Assembly (NCBI GenBank): GCA_003139545.1
Contig: PLJC01000027.1
Location: forward strand, 1-39,118
Direction of reading: 5' to 3'
From: Actinomycetota bacterium
GTDB lineage: Bacteria; Actinomycetota; Thermoleophilia; Gaiellales; Gaiellaceae
Length of the DNA: 39,118 nt
Under the pieces are notes generated by a model, which was not told where the DNA came from, did not search any database, and saw only the letters and a list, made by a program, of their open reading frames with translations. The position numbers and the translations under genes were made by a program. Positions 14,130 to 21,396 of the stretch are shown here, in pieces; the first letter of the stretch is position 1, and each line of letters begins with the position of its first letter.

Positions 14130-14222
14130 CGGCGCTGGCAAGTGAGCCAAGCGCGCGGCGCGAAGGGCAGTACATGACGTACGACCAAGCGCCGCGCGCG
14201 CAGGATCGCGCAGCCAGCGCCG
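14130..14222 (+). other. Nested inverted repeats between livM and the reductase genes
   Basis: A 10-bp perfect outer stem (CGGCGCTGGC at 14130-14139 with GCCAGCGCCG at 14213-14222) encloses an 11-bp perfect stem (GCGCGCGGCGC at 14151-14161 with GCGCCGCGCGC at 14189-14199). The 27-base loop of the inner stem contains a small GTAC/GTAC palindrome. Such nesting is unlikely to be chance even in GC-rich DNA. It could be a structured mRNA segment that sets transporter versus enzyme expression, a processing or stabilising element, or an intergenic palindromic repeat. No T-tract is present. Confidence 0.6.
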
Positions 14223-14225
14223 TCA

Positions 14226-14267
14226 GCCTTTCGCGGAGCCCGGCTCCGCCGGGCGGGAGCGAAAGGC
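14226..14267 (+). other. Second strong hairpin just upstream of the first reductase gene
   Basis: Outer arms GCCTTTCGC (14226-14234) and GCGAAAGGC (14259-14267) pair perfectly, and inside them GCCCGGC (14238-14244) pairs with GCCGGGC (14248-14254) around a TCC loop. It ends ten bases before the GTG at 14278, so it may also influence translation of that gene. Confidence 0.6.
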
Positions 14268-14277
14268 GGCCAGGGAC

Positions 14278-15180
14278 GTGAGGGTCGTCGTCGCAGGTGC
14301 GGGCACGATTGGCAGCCTCTTCGCCGCGCACCTCGCGCGCGTCGCGGACGTCGCGGTGCTGACGCGGCGCGAGGAGCATGCGCGCACGCTGAACGAGCAT
14401 GGCCTGCGCGTCTCCGGCCGCTCCGACTTCACCGCGAGCGTCGCCGCCTCCACCGACCCGGCCGAGCTGGGAGACGCCGATCTCGTCGTCCTCGCGTGCA
14501 AGGGCGGCGACCTCGAGCCGCTCGCCGCGTCGCTCGCCGGCCACTTCGCGAACGCGACCGTGATGACGGTGCAGAACGGCCTCGGCGCCGAGGACGTTGT
14601 CGCGGCGCACGGCGCGTGGCCGCTCCTCTCCGCGGTCACCTTCATGAGCGGGACGCGGCACGAGGACTCGCACGTCGAGTACGTGCTCGACACGGCGACG
14701 TGGATCGGCCCGTACCGCGACACGACGCACGTGGACGCCGAGTCGGTCGCGGATCTGATCCGCGCGGCTGGCCTGAAGGCCGAGGCGTTCGACGACCTAC
14801 GTCCGGCGCAGTGGTCGAAGCTCATCTTCAACGCGACCGTCAACGCGGTCGCGGCACTGACAGGTCTTCCGCACGATTTCCACTTCGCCGCAGGCATGCT
14901 GGGCGGGCTCGTCCACGACCTCATGGACGAGGGCAAGGCAGTCGCAGCGGCGGCGGGCGTCGCGCTCAGCGAGGATCCGTGGGAGATGAACGTGCACGCG
15001 ACGCAGCACGGCCATGCGCACTATCCCTCGATGCTCGAGGACGTGAATGCGCACCGACCGACCGAGATCGAGCTCATCACCGGCTCGCTCGTGCGCGCCG
15101 CGGAGCAGCACGGCGTCGCGGTCCCGCTCCACACGGCGCTGTACCGGCTCGTCAAGGCAAAGGAGGCTTCGTACTCGTGA
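14278..15180 (+). CDS. Ketopantoate reductase family protein (first of a tandem pair)
   Basis: A 300-residue NAD(P)H-dependent reductase of the PanE/ApbA family. The Rossmann motif GAGTIGSLFAAHLA opens the protein (about residues 7-12 GxGxxG). Catalytic-type residues appear as the lysine in AQWSKLIFNATVNAVAALTG and the acidic residue in RPTEIELITG near the C terminus. Canonical PanE makes pantoate from ketopantoate for CoA synthesis, but the setting beside a transporter and a second paralogue suggests a 2-keto acid or similar catabolic substrate. The GTG start follows two hairpins. Its stop overlaps the GTG of the next gene by four bases. Confidence 0.87.
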   Translation: MRVVVAGAGTIGSLFAAHLARVADVAVLTRREEHARTLNEHGLRVSGRSDFTASVAASTDPAELGDADLVVLACKGGDLEPLAASLAGHFANATVMTVQNGLGAEDVVAAHGAWPLLSAVTFMSGTRHEDSHVEYVLDTATWIGPYRDTTHVDAESVADLIRAAGLKAEAFDDLRPAQWSKLIFNATVNAVAALTGLPHDFHFAAGMLGGLVHDLMDEGKAVAAAAGVALSEDPWEMNVHATQHGHAHYPSMLEDVNAHRPTEIELITGSLVRAAEQHGVAVPLHTALYRLVKAKEASYS

Positions 15181-16097
15181 GGGTGGCGATCATCGGATGC
15201 GGCGCGGTGGGCTCGCTCTTCGCGGCGAACCTCGCGCAACTGGACGACGTCGAGGTGTGGGCGTACGACCTGTCGCGCGAGCACGTCGACGCGATCAACG
15301 CGAACGGCCTCCGTCTCTCCGGGGCGGGCGAGGTCGTCGGTCGCCTGCGCGCGACGACTGACGCGGCAGAGCTTCCGCCCTGCGAGTTCGGGATCGTCGC
15401 GACGAAGGCGATGCACACGAGCGCGGCTGTCGCCGCGACCGCGCACGCCTTCGCGAACGGGTGCGTCGCCACCGTGCAGAACGGGCTCGGCAACGAAGAA
15501 GCCATCGCCGAACATGTCGCGCGTGTGATCCGCGGGACGACGTTCCCGGCCGGCAAGATCCTCGCGCCGGGCCACGTGCAGTGGGACGTGAAAGGCGACA
15601 CGACGCTCGGACCCTTTGAGCCGCAGCCGGCGCCGTTCGCCGAGGTCGAGCGCCTCGCGGACGCGTGCACGCGCGGCGGGATGCCGACGACGGCGGTCAC
15701 CGATGCGCGTGGCCCGCAATGGCGAAAGGTGATCTTCAACGCAGCCACGAACCCGATCGGCGCGCTCACCGGCCTGACGCACGGCCGCGTCGTCGAGCGG
15801 CCCGACCTTCGGAAGCTCGTCTCCGGCCTCGTCGACGAAGGGAAGGCAGTTGCCGCGGCGCAGGGGATCGAGCTCGACGCGGATCCGGAGGATCTCATCG
15901 ACCACGCGGCGAAGCCCGAGGTCGCCTACGACCACAAGGCCTCGATGCTGCAGGACGTCGAGGCGCGCCGTACGACCGAGATCGACTACCTCAACGGCGG
16001 TATCGTCCGCTTCGGGCGCGAGCACGGGGTGCCGACGCCGCTGAACCAGGCGATCTGGGCGCTCGTGAAGGGGGTGGAGGACTCGTGGACGAAGTGA
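15177..16097 (+). CDS. Ketopantoate reductase family protein (second of a tandem pair)
   Basis: A 306-residue paralogue of the preceding protein. It has the GCGAVGSLFAANLA dinucleotide motif, VATVQNGLGNEEAIAEH, the catalytic lysine in PQWRKVIFNAATNPIGALTG, and the helix SMLQDVEARRTTEIDYLNGG that completes the active site. The two proteins share layout and many motif residues but are clearly diverged, so the duplication is old and they probably act on different substrates or form a heteromer. GTG 15177 overlaps the previous stop (GTGA). It runs directly into the M24 gene, which overlaps it by 13 bases. Confidence 0.88.
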   Translation: MRVAIIGCGAVGSLFAANLAQLDDVEVWAYDLSREHVDAINANGLRLSGAGEVVGRLRATTDAAELPPCEFGIVATKAMHTSAAVAATAHAFANGCVATVQNGLGNEEAIAEHVARVIRGTTFPAGKILAPGHVQWDVKGDTTLGPFEPQPAPFAEVERLADACTRGGMPTTAVTDARGPQWRKVIFNAATNPIGALTGLTHGRVVERPDLRKLVSGLVDEGKAVAAAQGIELDADPEDLIDHAAKPEVAYDHKASMLQDVEARRTTEIDYLNGGIVRFGREHGVPTPLNQAIWALVKGVEDSWTK

Positions 16098-17146
16098 GCC
16101 GGCGGCACGCGAACGTGCGGGACGCCCTCGCGCGCGACGGCCTCGACGCCGCACTCGTGTGCGGATCCGAGTACAGCGGCTTCGAGGGCGCGGTCACCTA
16201 CGTGAGCGGCTTCACGATCGTGCACCGCTACGCGTACGTCCTCATTCCGGTCGAGGGCGAGCCGACGATCGTGTTCCCGAGCGAAGCGCGTTACGTCGGT
16301 GAGCACGGCGACTCGCAGATCGCCGACCAGCAGTTCGTCGACCGGCCCGGCGAGTGGCTCGCCGGCCGGCTGCGCGGCAAGCGCGTCGGCGTGTACGGGC
16401 TCGACTACGTGATGACGGTGCGCGACTTCGCGGCGCTCGACGGTGCTGTCGAGCTCGTGCCGTGGGATCTCGAGTTCGATCACGCGCGGGCCGTGAAGTC
16501 CGACGCAGAGCTCGAATCGGTCCGCGACAGCGTTCGTATCAACACCGACGGCTTCCACGCTTTTCGCGAGGCGTATGCGCCGGGACGCAGTGCGGCCGAG
16601 GTCATGGCGCCCGCGGAGCGGCTCTTCGTCGAGCGCGGCTGCGGCCGGCTGACGATGAACATGGTCCTCGTCGGCGCCGAGTTCACCCTCGCGCGCAGCG
16701 ACACCGTTCTCGGCGACTACTGCGTGCCCTCGCTGGAGATCGCCGGACCGGGCGGCCACTGGGTCGAGGTCTCGCGCGCGCTCGGCACGCCGAGTGCGGA
16801 AGTGTCACGGATGCTCGAGGCGTACGAGGAGTACTACGAGACGGCGAAGACCGCGCTGCGGCCGGGCGCGACCGCGCACGACGTCCACCGCGCCGTCTCT
16901 GCCGGGTTCACCGAGCGCGGCTACCACCTTGGGCACGTGACCGGCCACTCGATCGGGATGACGATGATCGAGTTCCCGAAGATCGGCGAAGGTGTCGACA
17001 CCGAGCTGGCCGCGAACATGGTCTTCTCCATGCATCCGCACGCAATCGCCGCCGACGGCCGAGAATGCCTCTACATGCAGGACACGTGGCTCGTCACCGA
17101 CGACGGCGGCGTTCCGCTCGCCGGGCTCGATCTGAGGATCTGGTGA
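16085..17146 (+). CDS. M24 (creatinase/prolidase fold) hydrolase with altered metal ligands
   Basis: A 353-residue 'pita-bread' protein: an N-terminal creatinase_N domain (about 1-135) and a C-terminal catalytic domain. The usual M24 dinuclear-metal ligands Asp-Asp-His-Glu-Glu are here Glu218 (SLEIAG), Glu228 (WVEVSR), His288 (VTGHSIGM), Glu296 (MIEFP) and Gln332 (YMQDTWLVT). Three of five are changed, so a normal metal-dependent aminopeptidase is unlikely. Creatinase shows that the fold can hydrolyse C-N bonds without metal, so a creatinase-like amidohydrolase acting on the transported compound is the best guess. GTG 16085 is chosen because GGAGG precedes it; GTG 16094 (GTGA overlap) is an alternative. 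It is coupled to the dioxygenase gene. Confidence 0.82.
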   Translation: MDEVSRRHANVRDALARDGLDAALVCGSEYSGFEGAVTYVSGFTIVHRYAYVLIPVEGEPTIVFPSEARYVGEHGDSQIADQQFVDRPGEWLAGRLRGKRVGVYGLDYVMTVRDFAALDGAVELVPWDLEFDHARAVKSDAELESVRDSVRINTDGFHAFREAYAPGRSAAEVMAPAERLFVERGCGRLTMNMVLVGAEFTLARSDTVLGDYCVPSLEIAGPGGHWVEVSRALGTPSAEVSRMLEAYEEYYETAKTALRPGATAHDVHRAVSAGFTERGYHLGHVTGHSIGMTMIEFPKIGEGVDTELAANMVFSMHPHAIAADGRECLYMQDTWLVTDDGGVPLAGLDLRIW

Positions 17147-17862
17147 GCGACGAGTTCGCACCCATCCTGCCCGGCCCGGGCGGCAGCGACTACGAGCGCT
17201 ATCTGCGCACCGACGAGCTGCTCTCGTTGCAGAAGACCGCCGATGAGTGGGTGCACCGCGACGAGTTGCTGTTTCAGACCGTGCACCAGTCCTCGGAGCT
17301 CTGGCTGAAGCACGCTTGGAACGATGTCGAGGAGGCAACGCGGCTGATCGAGGCGGGCGACCTCGCCGCCGCGCAGCGTCTACTGCGCCGCGCGAACGCG
17401 TGCATCCGGTACGTGATCGGTTTCCTCGAGCACCTGGAGCAGATGTCGCCGTGGGAGTATCAGGACATCCGCCGCGTGCTCGGACACGGCTCCGGCTTCG
17501 ACTCGCCCGGGTTCCGCGAGATCCGGCGCGTGTCGCCGCCGCTGTACGCCGCATTCGACGGGGTGCGCAAGGAGCGCGGCCTCTCGCTGGTCGAGGTCTA
17601 CACGCAAGGCCGCGAGCACGAGGACCTCTACCAGCTCGCCGAGCTGCTCACCGACTGGGACGAGCAGATCGGCATCTGGCGCTTCCGCCACGTGAAGATG
17701 GTCGGCCGCGTGATCGGCGAAGACGTCATCGGCACACAGGGCACGCCGGTCGAGCTGCTCGCCGGGCTGATCAAGAACAAGATGTTCCCCGAGCTCTGGC
17801 GCGTGCGCACCGATCTGACCATGCTCGCCAAAGAGAGCGACCCGGACGGGAATGACAGCTGA
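17143..17862 (+). CDS. kynA: Tryptophan 2,3-dioxygenase family protein
   Basis: A 239-residue all-helical haem protein of the tryptophan 2,3-dioxygenase family, which opens the indole ring of tryptophan to N-formylkynurenine. Family motifs are YERYLRTDELLSLQ, the active-site histidine H48 in VHQSSELWLK, GSGFDSPGFREI with the carboxylate-binding arginine R125, and the axial haem ligand H183 in FRHVKMVGRVIG. The substrate-loop motif usually written GTGGSSG is GTQGTPV here, and the protein is shorter than typical (about 270-280), so a related indole or tryptophan derivative is possible. GTG 17143 overlaps the M24 stop by four bases. A strong hairpin follows. Confidence 0.85.
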   Translation: MSDEFAPILPGPGGSDYERYLRTDELLSLQKTADEWVHRDELLFQTVHQSSELWLKHAWNDVEEATRLIEAGDLAAAQRLLRRANACIRYVIGFLEHLEQMSPWEYQDIRRVLGHGSGFDSPGFREIRRVSPPLYAAFDGVRKERGLSLVEVYTQGREHEDLYQLAELLTDWDEQIGIWRFRHVKMVGRVIGEDVIGTQGTPVELLAGLIKNKMFPELWRVRTDLTMLAKESDPDGNDS

Positions 17863-17894
17863 GTCGCCCGGACGCGCTGCGCGGCGCATCGCGA

Positions 17895-17934
17895 CCTCCT
17901 CGGGAGGCTCGATAGTTGAACTATCGAGCCTCCC
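17895..17934 (+). terminator. Strong hairpin after the dioxygenase gene, with a competing stem
   Basis: GGGAGGCTCGATAGTT (17902-17917) and AACTATCGAGCCTCCC (17919-17934) form a 16-base perfect inverted repeat. CCTCC at 17895-17899 can instead pair with GGAGG at 17903-17907, so two exclusive folds exist. No run of T follows, so it may be a non-canonical terminator or an RNA switch between the operon and the dehydratase gene. Confidence 0.6.
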
Positions 17935-18003
17935 TGCGTCCTTGCGCTGCATCCACGCATCGCGCCCGGATCGACGAGCGACATCCCCGTCCGGGTCGCG
18001 CGA

Positions 18004-18927
18004 TTGATCCCGCTCGACGAGATCCGCCGCGCGCGCGAGCGGCTCGGCGACGACGTGCTGCGCACCCCGCTCGTGCGGCTCGACGAGCGCATCTGGTTGA
18101 AGCTCGAGTGCCTGCAGCCGATCGGCTCGTTCAAGCTGCGCGGTGCGCTCTCGGCCGTGCGCGCCGCCTCGCCGGCGGAGCTCGCGGGCGGTGTCGTAAC
18201 TGCGAGCGCCGGGAACATGGCGCAGGGCGTCGCGTGGGCCGCGCGTGAAGCAGGCGTTCGCGCATGGGTCGTCGCGCCCGAAGACGCGCCGTGGGCCAAG
18301 CTCGACGCGGTCGAGCGGCTCGGCGGCGAGATCATCCCCGTCTCGCACGAGGCGTGGTGGCAGGCGATGGTCGACCGGCGCTACGAGGGCGTGGACGGTC
18401 TCTTCGTGCATCCCGTCGAGGACGAGCTCGTGATGGCCGGGAACGGCACGGTCGGCCTGGAAATCGTCGAGGATCTCGACACGTTCGACACGGTGATCAC
18501 CCCGTGGGGCGGCGGCGGGCTCACGACCGGCATCGCGAGCGCGGTGAAGGCGCTACGGCCCAGCGTGCGCATCGTCACCGCCGAGCCCGAGACGGCGGCG
18601 CCGCTCGCCGCCGCGATGCGCGCCGGCGGGCCGACCGAGATCGAGTTCCGCCCGTCGTTCGTCGACGGCGCGGGTGGCCGCGCGCTGCTGCCGACGATGT
18701 GGGAGCGCGCGCAAGAGCTCGTGGACGAGGCGGTCGCGGTTCCGCTCGACGAGGTCGCCGACGCGATGCGCCTGCTTGCCGCGCGTGCGCATGTCGTCGC
18801 GGAAGGAGCCGGTGCGCTCGCGCTCGCCGCCGCGCGACACCGCGAGGACCGCTGCGTGTGCGTCGTGTCCGGCGGCAATGTCGATGCCGCCGTCCTCGCA
18901 AAAGTCCTACTGGGCGAAACTCCCTAG
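18004..18927 (+). CDS. Threonine/serine dehydratase-like PLP enzyme
   Basis: A 307-residue fold-type II PLP enzyme. The PLP lysine is K44 in IGSFKLRGA; the cofactor-ring motif SSGNHAQGVA is SAGNMAQGVA, with Met for His; the phosphate-binding loop is WGGGGLTTG; and the end of the active site is CVVSGGNVD. It should eliminate water or ammonia from a beta-hydroxy amino acid, but hydroxyectoine-type and other dehydratases share this fold. The TTG start at 18004 has no clear Shine-Dalgarno. It is read in the same direction as the liv-dioxygenase unit but separated from it by the 17902 hairpin, and its 3' end overlaps the convergent class V gene by 21 bases. Confidence 0.85.
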   Translation: MIPLDEIRRARERLGDDVLRTPLVRLDERIWLKLECLQPIGSFKLRGALSAVRAASPAELAGGVVTASAGNMAQGVAWAAREAGVRAWVVAPEDAPWAKLDAVERLGGEIIPVSHEAWWQAMVDRRYEGVDGLFVHPVEDELVMAGNGTVGLEIVEDLDTFDTVITPWGGGGLTTGIASAVKALRPSVRIVTAEPETAAPLAAAMRAGGPTEIEFRPSFVDGAGGRALLPTMWERAQELVDEAVAVPLDEVADAMRLLAARAHVVAEGAGALALAAARHREDRCVCVVSGGNVDAAVLAKVLLGETP

Positions 18928-20079
18928 TTCGCTCAGGAAGCTGTCGACCTCGTCGGCGGTGTTGTAGTGGATGAGGCCGACGCGCAGGGCCTCCTCCGGA
19001 TAGGGCAGCTTCTCGCGCAGGCCGAGCGAGTACCAGCTGTCGTGCGCCCACACGCCGTAGCCGCGCGCTCCCATCGTCTCCGCGATCTTCGTCGCGGGCA
19101 CACCCTCGAGGTTGAGGAGGAACGTCGGCAGCCGGCCCTCCATCGTCTGCTCGCCATACACCGTCGCCGATTCCGGCAGCCCGTCGAGGAAGCGCTGCCC
19201 GAGCTCGTGCTCGTACGCGCGCAGGACCTCCATGCCGCCGATCGACTCGAGATACGCGATCGTCGCACTGAAGCCGGCGAAGAGCTCGTACGGCGCGGTG
19301 CCCGGCTCGAAGCGACGGCCGGCCGGCGAGTTGGACGCCGGCTTCGCCTTGTACGGCCTCCACGACTCGAGCAGCTCGTGGCGCCCGTAGGCGACGCCGA
19401 GGTGCGGGCCGCAGAACTTGTACGCGGACGCGATGAAGACGTCGCAGTCGAGCGAAAGCACGTCGACGGGCTCGTGCGCGGCGTACTGCACCGCGTCGAA
19501 CCACGAAAGCGCGCCGACCGAGTGCGCGAGCTCGCTCACGCGCTTCATGTCGACGATCGTCCCCAGCGCATTGGACGAGGCAACGGTCGCGACGACGCGC
19601 ACGCGCTCGTCGAGCTTCCGCTCGAGGTCGTCCAGATCGAGCCGCAGATCGTCGGTGACGTCGATCCAGTCGAGCTCCAGGCCCTTGTCCGCCGCGAGCT
19701 CGCGCCACGGCGAGACGCCGCCGTCGTGGTCGAGCCGCGAGACGAGGATGCGGTCGCCCTCTTTCCAATCGCGCGACGCCGTTCGGGAGAGGGTGAAGTC
19801 GAGCACCGTCATGTTCGTGCCGAAGACGACGTCGTCCGCCGAGCAGCCGAGGAAGCGGGCTGCGTCGGCGCGCGCGGTGTCGACGATCGCCTCGACGCGG
19901 CGCCCGGTCTCGTACGGCGCGCCGAGGTTCCCGCTCGCATCGCGCAGCGCGTCGGCGATCGCACGGCCGACTTCGTCCGGCACCTGCGAGCCGCCGGGCG
20001 CGTCGAGGAAGGTGAAGCCGCCGCGCAGCGACGAGAAGCGGCTGCGAACGGCGTCGACGTCGAGTACGGTCGCACTCAT
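18907..20079 (-). CDS. Class V PLP enzyme, kynureninase/cysteine-desulfurase-like fold
   Basis: A 390-residue fold-type I PLP enzyme. Visible residues are the PLP lysine K221 in SAYKFCGPHLG, D195 in SWFDAVQYAAHE pairing with the cofactor nitrogen, N170 in SSNALG and the ring-stacking region around ATNM-type GTNMTVLDF. It resembles the 'cysteine desulfurase-like' VC1184 group: the mobile loop that carries the catalytic cysteine in true desulfurases reads WAHDSWYSLGL here and has no cysteine, so sulfur transfer is unlikely. Given the tryptophan-dioxygenase family gene nearby, a kynureninase-like cleavage or another lyase reaction is possible. Its ATG overlaps the ATG of the divergent aldo/keto reductase within one CATG. 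Confidence 0.85.
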   Translation of the reverse strand: MSATVLDVDAVRSRFSSLRGGFTFLDAPGGSQVPDEVGRAIADALRDASGNLGAPYETGRRVEAIVDTARADAARFLGCSADDVVFGTNMTVLDFTLSRTASRDWKEGDRILVSRLDHDGGVSPWRELAADKGLELDWIDVTDDLRLDLDDLERKLDERVRVVATVASSNALGTIVDMKRVSELAHSVGALSWFDAVQYAAHEPVDVLSLDCDVFIASAYKFCGPHLGVAYGRHELLESWRPYKAKPASNSPAGRRFEPGTAPYELFAGFSATIAYLESIGGMEVLRAYEHELGQRFLDGLPESATVYGEQTMEGRLPTFLLNLEGVPATKIAETMGARGYGVWAHDSWYSLGLREKLPYPEEALRVGLIHYNTADEVDSFLSELGSFAQ

Positions 20080-20992
20080 GGAGCGAGCCTACCTAGGCGG
20101 CACAGCCGTCTCGCGGCTCATCCTCGGGTGCGGCAACTTCGGCGGGATCGGCTCGTCACCCGCGTTCTTCGGGCAGGGCGAGTCCCTCGACGAGGCGTTC
20201 ACAGTGATGGACGCCGCGTGGGACGCGGGAATCACGACGTTCGATACGGCCGACGCATACGGCGGGGGCAGGAGCGAGACCTTCATCGGCGAGTGGCTGC
20301 GCTCCCGACGGCCGGACGGGATCGTCCTCTCCACGAAGACGTTCAACCCGATGGACGAGGGCGCCGACCACGGACTCGCTCCCGCGCGCGTGCGCCGTCA
20401 GCTCGAGAGCAGCCTCGAGCGCCTCGGCGTCGGCCGCGTCGACCTCTTCCTCACCCACGACTGGGACCCCGACGTCCCGATCGCGGAGACGGCCGGCGTG
20501 CTCGACGAACTCGTTGCCGAGGGCAAGATCGGCGCGTACGGCCTCTCGAACGTCGACGGCGCGCGCCTGCGCGAGGCGGTCGCCGTTGGCTCCTTCGGCT
20601 GGGTGCAGAACTCGTACTCGCTCCTCGACCGCGGCGTCGAGGAGGACGTCCTGCCGCTGTGCGAGGAGCTCGGCCTCGGCTTCACGCCGTTCAGCCCGCT
20701 CGCCGGCGGCTGGCTCACCGGCAAGTACCGCCGCGGCGCGGCCGTCCCCGAAGGCTCGCGGATGACGATGCGCCCCGAGCCGTACGAGCATCTCCGCGCC
20801 GACGCCGTGTACGACCGGCTCGAGCGCCTCGAGGAGATGGGCGATCCGGCAACGCTTGCGCTCGCGTGGCTGCTCGGCGACCCTCGCGTGACCGCGGTGA
20901 TCGTCGGCCCGCGCCGCCCGGCACATCTCGCGCCTGCCCTTGCCGCACTCGACGCCGGGCGGCACGACGAGCTCTCGGCGCTCTTCAGCTAG
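20078..20992 (+). CDS. Aldo/keto reductase
   Basis: A 304-residue NADPH-dependent reductase with a TIM-barrel fold. The catalytic tetrad is complete: D56 in FDTADAYGGG, Y61, K87 in LSTKT and H127 in LTHDWD. The nucleotide-binding end reads AVIVGPRRPAHL. It should reduce an aldehyde or ketone in the cytoplasm. It begins MERAYLGGTAVSRLILG at an ATG sharing two bases with the opposite-strand start of the class V gene, so its message is probably leaderless or its promoter lies inside that gene. Its stop overlaps the convergent vapC stop in one CTAG. Confidence 0.9.
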   Translation: MERAYLGGTAVSRLILGCGNFGGIGSSPAFFGQGESLDEAFTVMDAAWDAGITTFDTADAYGGGRSETFIGEWLRSRRPDGIVLSTKTFNPMDEGADHGLAPARVRRQLESSLERLGVGRVDLFLTHDWDPDVPIAETAGVLDELVAEGKIGAYGLSNVDGARLREAVAVGSFGWVQNSYSLLDRGVEEDVLPLCEELGLGFTPFSPLAGGWLTGKYRRGAAVPEGSRMTMRPEPYEHLRADAVYDRLERLEEMGDPATLALAWLLGDPRVTAVIVGPRRPAHLAPALAALDAGRHDELSALFS

Positions 20993-21396
20993 CGGAACGG
21001 ATTCTCGACCCGCATGCCGTCGTAGCTCTCTCCGTCGGAGAGATCCTCGGAGAGAACGACGTCGCAGCCGAGAGTCCGCGCCGCCTCGAGGATGGCGGCA
21101 TCCCAGTACGAGATGCCGAATCGCTCACACGTTCCCAGTGCAGCCGTCATTACTGCCGGCGTGATCTCCTGTGCCGGAAAGCGAAGGAACGACTCGATCA
21201 GTGCGACGGCTTGCTCGTGCGGGAGCGCATCGGGTCGCGTCGATCTCGTGGCCTGGACGAAGAACTCCTGAAGGACCTGAACGGAGAGGCCGAGATCGCC
21301 GTCCTCGAGGATCTCATTCGCACGTTCGGCCTTCGCGGACTCGCCGGGGTCACGAGAGATCGCATACAGCAGGACGTTCGTATCAACGAACCGCAC
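20989..21396 (-). CDS. vapC: VapC-type PIN-domain toxin ribonuclease
   Basis: A 135-residue PIN-domain protein. The four acidic residues of the magnesium site are D5 (FVDTN), E44 (LQEFF), D99 (YWDAA) and D118 (SEDLS). VapC toxins cleave RNA, often initiator tRNA or rRNA loops, when released from the antitoxin. The gene overlaps the 3' end of the antitoxin gene by 14 bases, the usual order and coupling for VapBC. Its stop abuts that of the aldo/keto reductase. Confidence 0.9.
   Translation of the reverse strand: MRFVDTNVLLYAISRDPGESAKAERANEILEDGDLGLSVQVLQEFFVQATRSTRPDALPHEQAVALIESFLRFPAQEITPAVMTAALGTCERFGISYWDAAILEAARTLGCDVVLSEDLSDGESYDGMRVENPFR

Noticed and set aside
12375..14150. Long open frame antisense to livH and livM (591 residues)
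   Set aside because: A shadow of GC-rich coding DNA: Arg/Asp/Glu/His-rich, no domain, and opposite to two unmistakable permease genes.
14105..14281. 58-residue open frame overlapping the livM stop (MSSPHVPG...)
   Set aside because: It runs through the nested hairpins, has a low-complexity composition and no family likeness. The overlap with livM is probably chance in GC-rich DNA.
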